Assembly: GCA_002104905.1 (NCBI GenBank)
Contig: MCFE01000109.1
Span: 62,001-126,000, forward strand
Reading direction: 5' to 3'
DNA length: 64,000 nt
Source: Basidiobolus meristosporus CBS 931.73
Taxonomy: Eukaryota; Basidiobolomycota; Basidiobolomycetes; Basidiobolales; Basidiobolaceae
The first letter of the stretch is position 1. Each line of letters begins with the position of its first letter. Positions 57,259 to 64,000 of the stretch are shown here, piece by piece. The notes below the pieces were generated by a model that was not told where the DNA came from, searched no databases, and saw only the letters and a program-made list of their open reading frames with translations. Made by a program: the position numbers and the translations under genes.

Positions 57259-58024
57259 CTGTTGTTGCCTTGAAAGGGTCTGGGGTACCCTCTTTGCTGA
57301 TTTTCATTGATGACAAAGTTTAGACTTTTCAAAAAGATTTGCATGATGACAAAGTTTAGATCTTGGAAAAAGTTTGGTTGAGAAAGTTTTGCGTGATGAC
57401 AAAGCTTAGACTTTCATTGTTAATTAAAGTATTTCTTGTCCCTTCTTGTTAGCACTTGGTTTTATTAATGCTTTATGTAGGGGCCATTCTTACACATAAT
57501 TAGAGGTCTAATCTTCAGTTTTGGACTCTAGGGCTGATAGAAGGCCTTAGAACCTGTCTGCCAAGCTATTTGGGAAATTCACCATCACATCTTTGTCATT
57601 AGTTGGTACACTCATGGATTCCATCTCATTAACCAATATGGTAGTTCTGCTAATAAATTTTACTTCTTCTCCTAGCTGCATCTTTGTGGCAAGGAATATT
57701 TTGTCCAAGATTCATTTTTTTAGCAGCTGACCATGACTAGAAGGTGTCTTCTGATGCCTTCCCGGCATTCTTTGCTGTTATTACTCTTAATCATTGAATT
57801 TGCAATTTGTCTTTAATGTTAAGGCAAATGCAGTGAAAGGCATTTTGTTTGTTCTTCTGGCACTTTAAGGCATCTACTCCTATGCTTTTAGGAGTGCATT
57901 CTGCTCCCATAAGAAATCCTCAGAGCCTTGTTCCTGTTGCATACAGGGAAAAACTTCAGCAATAGCCGCAGTAGAGATTGCAGAGAGTGACAGCTCAGGG
58001 CTCATATCCCACTGTAAGAGTCTC
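57259..58024 (-). pseudogene. Ty1/copia gag relic (element L)
   Basis: About 57690-57540 (minus) reads QLGEEVKFISRTTILVNEME, then SVPTNDKDVMVNFPNSLADR and LLSALESKTED: the central part of a copia gag (UBN2-type) protein. A leader region is at 57760-58024. 57259-57480 has a triplicated short motif (GATGACAAAGTTTAGA, at about 57309, 57345 and 57395), otherwise unassigned. Confidence 0.6.
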
Positions 58025-58350
58025 AGAGATATTGGAAGTGATTGGGCAAACAAGTAGATTACAAGGTTTTACTCAATGATTTATTAAATGAAAGTAGTAT
58101 TTATACTTTACATAGTCTTGGCATTGCCAGCTCAAAGAATATGCTTAGGAAGGTCCCATGAGCATATGTGCAAAGTTTAAGGCTGCTTGGACAACTTTGG
58201 GAATTTTCATGGTTGGGGTACCTGAGGTTTTGGTGAAAGCATTCCTAGTAGATCCCAACCAGGTATCTGGTCATTATTCTGTAAGATTTGTAAGTAGCAG
58301 TCTAAGTGGTTAGGTTATGTTAATATTTTGGTGGAATAATGGATTTCTAC
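58025..58350 (-). repeat. Copia LTR-like repeat, 5' LTR of element L
   Basis: Inverse complement of much of 58790-59130 (for example CCAATCACTTCCAATATT, AAGGTCCCA and GCTTTGCCAAAACC-like segments). Its position next to the minus-strand gag relic fits a 5' LTR. Ends not resolved. Confidence 0.55.
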
Positions 58351-58359
58351 AACAGTTCT

Positions 58360-58735
58360 ATGGATATGAGCTTTATGCTGCAGTTAAGTGAGCTTTTAGA
58401 TACTTGAGAGGAGCTGCGGTTATCTGCTTAAGGACACCTATGAGGATTCAGAATACTATCTTTTGGGATACTCTGATGTGGGCTGGGAGTAAAGTTTAGG
58501 GGACAGAAACACACCATTTGATACATCTTTCTTTTCTAAAAAGAAGCAATGTCATGGAACTCCATAAAGCAGCCAATCTTAGCACCTTTACTGCAGAGGC
58601 ACAGTGAGTGGCATCCTGTGAGGATAAAAGAAAAGATATGACTGAGAACACTCTTCTACAACTATGATATGCGCAATTATACTCTGCACTATATTTCAAC
58701 CTAATCACTGATGTATACACCAGGTAGAAGTCCAA
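58360..58735 (+). pseudogene. Ty1/copia RNase H relic
   Basis: Plus-strand relic of the end of copia pol: AVK(x)AFRYLRGAA, LLGYSDVGWE (compare GYSDADWAGD), FDTSFFSKKKQCHGTP and LSTFTAEAQ(x)VAS. Several stops and frame changes. The LTR-like copy that follows at 58740 fits a 3' LTR in the same orientation. Confidence 0.6.
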
Positions 58736-58739
58736 CTCT

Positions 58740-59140
58740 TGGTACTAGTATATATTGTTAGTTTTGTAAATACACCCCAACACCCATCTAACTTTGTCAT
58801 ATAGTACATTTCCTGCAAATCATTCAGAAATCTGACTAAATTCCCAGCCAGGATCTACTTTGAGTACTCTCACCAATAAATCAGGTGCCCAGAACATTAG
58901 ATTCCTAAAGATTGCCTAAGCAGCCTTGAACTTTGCACACATTGTCTTGGGACCTTCTTAAAGATGTTTTATGGGATTGCTTTGCCAAAACCATGTGAAG
59001 TTACTAATACTACTTTATATCAGTTATTAGTCAGGTGAGATCTATATGATCAACTTGTTCTCCCAATCACTTCCAATATTTTCAAAACTCTGACTGCCAG
59101 TTTTGAACACCTGTCTGTCACTCTCTGCAATATCTACTCT
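58740..59140 (+). repeat. Copia LTR-like repeat (plus orientation)
   Basis: Counterpart of 58025-58350 in opposite orientation. It lies between a plus-strand RNase H relic and a plus-strand gag relic, so it could serve as the 3' LTR of one and the 5' LTR of the other. Borders approximate. Confidence 0.5.
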
Positions 59141-59217
59141 TGCTAGAAGTGGAATGTTTCCTGCTGACAAGTCAATTTGATCTAATATCAAGTCAGACAG
59201 GTGAAGATAAAGATACT

Positions 59218-61647
59218 CTAGCTGGAAATAGGCCTTTGTGATATTGCTTTGGGACAAGAATCCCCTTCTAAAGGTGTAGGAGAAGAAGCCTTAATGTATT
59301 GGAAGAAAGAACCAAGTGCCTTTAACTGCATTTGCTTGCACATTAAAGACAAATTGCTAATTCTATGCTCAATAGCATAGACAGCATTTGACTTTTGGGA
59401 GGTGTTAAAAGACAACTATCAGTCAAGTTTGACTGCTCAGAAAATGCATCTTAGACACAAAAATTCTGTACAATAAAGATGCCACCAGGAGTAGAAATGA
59501 AGAATCCAATTCACAGAATTACCTTGTTAGTTGGTGAGAGGGAATTGTTGGGTATACAAACTACAGATGAAGATATTATAGTTATTCTCCAGAGTAGTCT
59601 GACAGACAAGGTTCAGGGACTTGTATTAAACCTAAAGTGCAGAAATGAGGATTTGACATTAAATTATATGTGAGGAAGGCTTGTTGATTAGGATATAAAA
59701 AAATCAAGTGCCAATAAGAAGGAAGAAAGATAATAGACTTGTTCTGTTGGATAGTGCCACATTGAGCCATGAGTGCCAAATGATGCCGTAGTGTGCCAGA
59801 GAGGTAAAGTGAGCCTTTACTTGGCCACAGAGTGTGAAACATAGCTCTGCATCTTCAGGTAAAGCAGCCCCTGTGTTTCACCAATTGCGCAGGAGAAAAT
59901 CCATTTTTTGACCTTTTTTTGTGGATCAATGTAGCTCAGGATGTGTAAGAGCACAGGAGAACCAAAGATATGCATCTAGTACTCAATACCCATGGCACTC
60001 TGAATCTAGCTCCTGTAGCTTGTATCATGTCACAAAAATGCATGGCACTATCTTGGTCCACTGGCATTATCTGGCACTATAAGTGCTTTGTATAGATCTT
60101 ACTTTAGGGCTAATACTTAAATATAGTGCCAGATAGTGCCAGTGGACCAAGATAGTGCCATGCATTTTTGTGACATGATACAAGCTACAGGAGCTAGATT
60201 CAGAGTGCCATGGGTATTGAGTACCAGATGCATATCTTCAATCTGCTTGTGCTCAAACACATCCAGCACAACATTGATCCAAAAAAAAGGTCAAAAAATG
60301 GATTTTCTCCAACACAATGGGTGAAACACAGGGGCTGCTTTGCATGAAGATGCAGAACTATGTTTCACACTCTGTGGCCAGGTAGAGGCTCACTTGGCCT
60401 CTCTGGCACACTGTGGTATCATTTGGCACTCATGGCTCAATGTGGCACTATCCAACGGAACAAGTCTATTCTTTGATAAGTAATGATTACCAGCAAAATA
60501 AGTACTCATGATCTTATAAGCATAGCAGCAATCTTTCTTGCAGCTACTGCAAAAGTAAAGGAAGCACATCACACTGGTGCATCAAAAGGACTGATTATCA
60601 TCAGAAAAAGCCAGAGTATGGAAATGCTGCAACAACTAAGGATAGACTATCTGCATCTGCATCAGATAGAACCACAAGCAAGGATTCTGAGATATGGTAT
60701 ATTGACTTTGAAGCATCTCAACACTTTACACATCAAAAAGTACCTTTTACCCAATATTAGGAAATTCTAATCAAGCATGTTTTCATTAGAGATTACAGAG
60801 CACTTGATGTAGTTAGAAAAGGAGCCACTTAAGTGAACTGTTGTAGTAGTCTAGGAAGCCACACATCCACCCTCAAAGAACTACTCTGTGAGCCAGAAGT
60901 AGAAATGAACTTGGTAAATATAAGCAAGGTCACAGCAGAAGAACTCAGTTTCAGTTTTGATGGCTCTGGATACAGGATTGGTAACCAAAATGGTGTCCAT
61001 ATTGCTTCAGGTATCTAAGATCACATTCTACACAGGCTGACCTATTTTGCAACATATGTGGAAGCCAAATAGGTAACTTGAATGAAAATAACACCAATGC
61101 TTTGGTACCTAAGATCCAAACACATCAATTTGATTATTTCAGCTATATGCTCAAAAACAGCTGATTTCTGGAGTGAAACTGATCTTGCAGCTAATTTGGA
61201 AAACTGTGAGACCTATGTATCTGGGAAACAAGCCAAACAACTACTCAAGAGCCCTGTGTTAATCAAAACTAAGAAAAATTAGATCTAGCTCACTCAAATC
61301 TGTGTCAATCAATGCAAAATATATTGTTGGGTGGAATGAAGTATTTAGTAGCATTTATTAATGATTATACAAGATACACATAAGTGTACCTCACAGAGAG
61401 AAAGGAAGAAACTCTGTTAAAGCTGAAGGGGCTTAAAGTAATAGTTAACAGAGAATCATATGAGGAACCATGAAAAAATGTCAGGCAAATTTGATGTAGA
61501 TAGATGTACAAGACAAAATACAATGCTTATGGTGCAAGTGAAGGATATCAAATAAGATCTTTAGCTAAAGTATACTCTTAAATAAGGGACTGGCCAACAC
61601 TGAAGCCTTTGCACCTGGAGCCAGGTATATTCTCATCAGACTATATT
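59218..61647 (+). pseudogene. Ty1/copia gag-protease-integrase relic (element J)
   Basis: Plus strand, order typical of copia. Gag: YWKKEPSAFNCICLHIKDKL, FDFWEVLKDNYQSS and ELLGIQTTDEDIIVILQSSL (59280-59670). Protease: WYIDFEASQHFTH at about 60693, with the catalytic DSG changed to DFE. Pre-integrase and integrase start: DLAHSNLCQSMQNILLGGMK, then FINDYTRYTYVY (about 61270-61390). A foldback MITE interrupts the gag end at 59735-60467. Many stops. RT and RNase H are missing; a Harbinger copy begins at 61648. Confidence 0.72.
59735..60467. mobile_element. 733-bp foldback MITE (FB-MITE 3)
   Basis: AGACTTGTTCTG to GGAACAAGTCT. Flanks are AAT (left) and ATT (right), so the duplication is imperfect. 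Long inverted-repeat arms; the ~45-bp loop (about 60080-60125) is in the opposite orientation to FB-MITEs 1 and 2, the only feature that sets orientation in this near-palindrome. Confidence 0.9.
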
Positions 61648-61875
61648 AGACTTATTCCATTGGATAGTGCCAGATCAATCTGGCACCCTACAGCACTATC
61701 TGGCAGCATAATTTCTACCATGATGCCAGTGGTATGATACAGTTACTGGTAATTTTACTCAATCTTACTTATGCTGCTCATAATAGTGCTTTCCTTGCTT
61801 TATTTACTCTTCATAATGCTCCAGACACATTTCTCTCAGTGGATGTCTTCTTGTATGAGCATACTGTGCATTAAT

Positions 61876-62086
61876 AGACTTGTTCCATCATTCCAGCAGA
61901 TCATAGTGCCCAATAGTGCCATAGCATGCCATATGATGCCTGATCATGCCACAGAGTGCCAGATAGTGCCATACAGTGCCAATTTGGGATCAAAATTGAC
62001 TTGCATATGACCCTAAAATATCAAATTAATAACAAAGTATACAGCACTTTCTGGCACTATGATCAATGGCACAATGCAACAAGTCT
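61876..62086. mobile_element. 211-bp MITE (s-MITE 2) nested in Harbinger copy 2
   Basis: AGACTTGTTCC to GCAACAAGTCT with AAT duplications (61873-61875 and 62087-62089). The intact copy at 46205-46235 gives the empty site, TGCATTAATAAGTATC on the same strand. Contains the phased 10-bp array at 61905-61984. Confidence 0.95.
61905..61984. repeat. Eight helically phased 10-bp repeats in s-MITE 2
   Basis: AGTGCCCAAT, AGTGCCATAG, CATGCCATAT, GATGCCTGAT and four more, each exactly 10 bp. The TGCC core is unchanged in all eight units here, while one unit of s-MITE 1 has TGCT. Confidence 0.92.
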
Positions 62087-63352
62087 AATAAGTATCTTAA
62101 CTATTTTACCTATTCTGCTGTTTTCTCCTATATATGACTTTCCTCTGTATTTACCTGCCAATATGCTGAATCTCTTCAGATATCTAAATGTGTGCTCTAC
62201 CCTCACTCTGAAATGATTAAATATCTCATTCTAGAGCTTCTGCTTTCTGCTAAGCACACCATTCCTTGGCTTCCTATAAGCTGTAATACATCCTAATCAG
62301 TGACAATCCTCTCCTATATAGGCTAAGTCTGCCATACATTTCTCTCCTCTACTGAACTCAGGATGATTCTCTACCCAGAGTCCTTTGTCATGCCTACTTC
62401 CAGCAAATGGCCCACTAGACCAGATGATGTAACCCTCAATGTCAGACAGTGCTTGAAACTTCACACAGTGTGCCTTGTACCTCTCAGAATAAAAGTGCCT
62501 CTGCCCTCTAGAAGGTCTGTTAGTCCTCACTGGGAAGGTATCCAAAATACTCCTGATATGGAACCTGTTGCTGAACACTCTGGGATATGGAAGTCTATTG
62601 GAGCTTCTGAATCTACTATTCCAAGCTTGCTCTAAGTCATTCATACACTCTGCAAGGTGGTTCTCCATTGCTGTCAGCTGGGAATGAAAGCTTCTAGGAC
62701 TTTTATTGCCATGGATGGTGGGATGAAACCTTGTAGGGCAATAGTTCTTGTAATAGCAGAGAAGCTTAACAAGGGATCTCCTTGAGTAGATTGGGGTAGA
62801 TGGTCCACAGTACTTGGAATAGATCTCCTCTAGTGTTTCAAAAGGAAATCTAGTGGTAGTGATGGGATTTATGAGAAAAGACCATTCAGATGAATAAGTC
62901 ATATTAAAATGGTGGATGATTGTATGGAGGCAGTTTGAATCAATTTGGTGCAATCTGTGTTATTTATCTGATTTTTAATGCATTATGATTAAATCTCCAT
63001 CAATTGCCATGTATCCCATCATTATGTCACAAAAATCATCCGCAAACAATGCCTTGGTACTTTTATTGATGCTTTACTCATAGGTCTATAATCAAATAGG
63101 AAATCTGCAATTGATGTGTTCTGATTTGTGTCAATGCAATCCAAGATGCATCATGCATAATATATGGAAAATTCAACAATCACATTAGTTTTCATATATA
63201 CTTCATATAAGACCAGGTTGATGCCAATATACTGCTGTATAAGTATCCAAATCCATTGCTATGGTCCCCATACCAAGTCTCAACTCATCTTTAGTACAAC
63301 CCAGACAAAACCCATCCCCAGCTCACAAGTGCAGTCTGGACTGGAAAGGTTG

Positions 63353-64000
63353 ATGTTGGATCTAATTGAGTTCTTGCCAAATGATTTTAGTATGGCCCAA
63401 GTGTCTATGATGAGCCTTCATACAGATAGTTGGGTACTACTGATTAATCTAGCAGACCTAGACACCTCTGAGAGTTGACAAAGATGGAAGAATTTGAGTA
63501 GAAAGCTGTGGCATGAGTTCTACATCAAGATGCCAGCCAATGTATGTAACAAGATATATAACAAGACAAGTATTGAAGTCAAGAATGAGCTGAGAGTGAG
63601 GGGATTTGATGAAGAAGCCATGCAAGAACAATTTTGCGTGCAATTTGCACAGTACAGGCCGGACGCGTCCATTTGTGCCTCAACTTTGGGAACCAAAGAG
63701 ATTTGAGTGAGTTTTGCCTCAAATGACTAATGTGCTACGTGATATATTAGTAGAGCTAAGTGGCTTCCAAGAGCAATATACACAGGACTCATCCAGGCAA
63801 CAGCTCCAAAGTATCAGACAGAGGGTAAGTGAATACCTCAAGGAATCAGAAGGTGAGCTTCAGGAGGAAGAATACAGACCGCAAGCAACATTGTCCAGAT
63901 CACATCAGCACACCTGGCTGGATTCCTTACCATCTCTGGCAACCACAGCATGCCAGTGCACGTCAGTCCAGACTATGCCAACACCCTTTACCAGAACACT
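63353..64000 (+). pseudogene. Harbinger accessory gene, decayed copy 2 (partial)
   Basis: Starts at the ATG equivalent to 44952 (MLDLIEFLPNDFSMAQVSMM). It has a TGA at about 63477 where the intact gene has a CGA Arg codon, a CpG-to-TpG change. It reopens for RKLWHEFYIKMPANVCNK and ELRVRGFDEEAMQEQFC, then has small deletions near 63703-63715 that shift the frame. It runs off the window in the low-complexity tail. Confidence 0.9.

Larger units (their letters stand above)
61804..62902 (-). pseudogene. Harbinger transposase, decayed copy 2
   Basis: Aligned with the 294-residue transposase at 45405-46289 from its ATG (62902) to its stop (61804). The frame is open for the first ~200 residues (KGLWVENHPEFSRGEKC, CMADLAYIGEDC), then ends at a TGA (62297-62299) where the intact copy has QRLG. 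The remaining C-terminal part is split by s-MITE 2 at 61876-62086. Confidence 0.92.
61648..64000. mobile_element. Harbinger copy 2, decayed, runs off the window
   Basis: Begins AGACTTATTCCATTGGATAG at 61648 after ATT (61645-61647). Same two-gene layout as 43091-46472 in inverse orientation. Its other end lies beyond the window. A 211-bp MITE is nested in its transposase gene. Confidence 0.9.

Overview
The window is a block of nested, mostly decayed transposable elements from a eukaryotic genome. I see no intact host gene, tRNA or rRNA. Most of it is one family of Ty3/gypsy LTR retrotransposon at many stages of decay. It also holds a PIF/Harbinger-type DNA transposon with two matching families of non-autonomous elements (MITEs), Ty1/copia remnants, an LTR-like element with a CCCCTTT/AAAGGGG minisatellite, two repeat families I cannot name, and one decayed AIG1-like P-loop GTPase gene. 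A fungus seems most likely: uninterrupted TE genes, a gypsy element without env, short LTRs, AIG1-like GTPase relics and CpG-specific decay of old copies. The kingdom is inferred, not shown.

Layout: 1-1563 3' end of gypsy copy A; 1564-3794 copia remnant (- strand); 3795-9439 decayed gypsy B holding a 732-bp foldback MITE; 9440-9786 Harbinger and LTR scraps; 9960-17196 decayed gypsy C, split at 11512-16449 by gypsy D, a young, apparently complete element on the - strand (1377-codon gag-pol frame, two 368-bp LTRs differing at one base by eye, initiator-Met-type primer site, polypurine tract, AGAG target duplication). 17197-20733 holds a gag scrap, the GTPase pseudogene with an LTR-like insertion, repeat R2 and a decayed Harbinger accessory gene. 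20734-25036 is two fused gypsy remnants (E1, E2). 25485-55379 is a background of unclassified repeat 'U' into which gypsy F (27215-31398) and a large nest were inserted.

The nest is gypsy G (34580-48318). It has two matching 131-bp shortened LTRs, carries gypsy H (34819-41003, TCCC duplication) in its pol tail, and carries a Harbinger element (43091-46472, AGT duplication) in its reverse transcriptase. H in turn carries LTR-like K1 (36590-37832). K2 (50456-51880, with a 210-bp MITE) and K3 (55380-56027) lie further right. 56028-61647 is a gypsy LTR plus copia pieces with two more foldback MITEs. 61648-64000 is a second, decayed Harbinger copy with a 211-bp MITE in its transposase gene; it runs off the window.

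How the parts relate: gypsy D could supply Gag-Pol for defective relatives F, G and H, which share the same disabling lesions and so multiplied while defective. The Harbinger at 43091-46472 has two open divergent genes, and its terminal sequence AGACTTGTTCC is shared by the foldback and small MITEs, so it or a sister copy is the likely driver of all of them. Old copies have lost CpG to TpG/CpA relative to young ones, which suggests cytosine methylation of these repeats.
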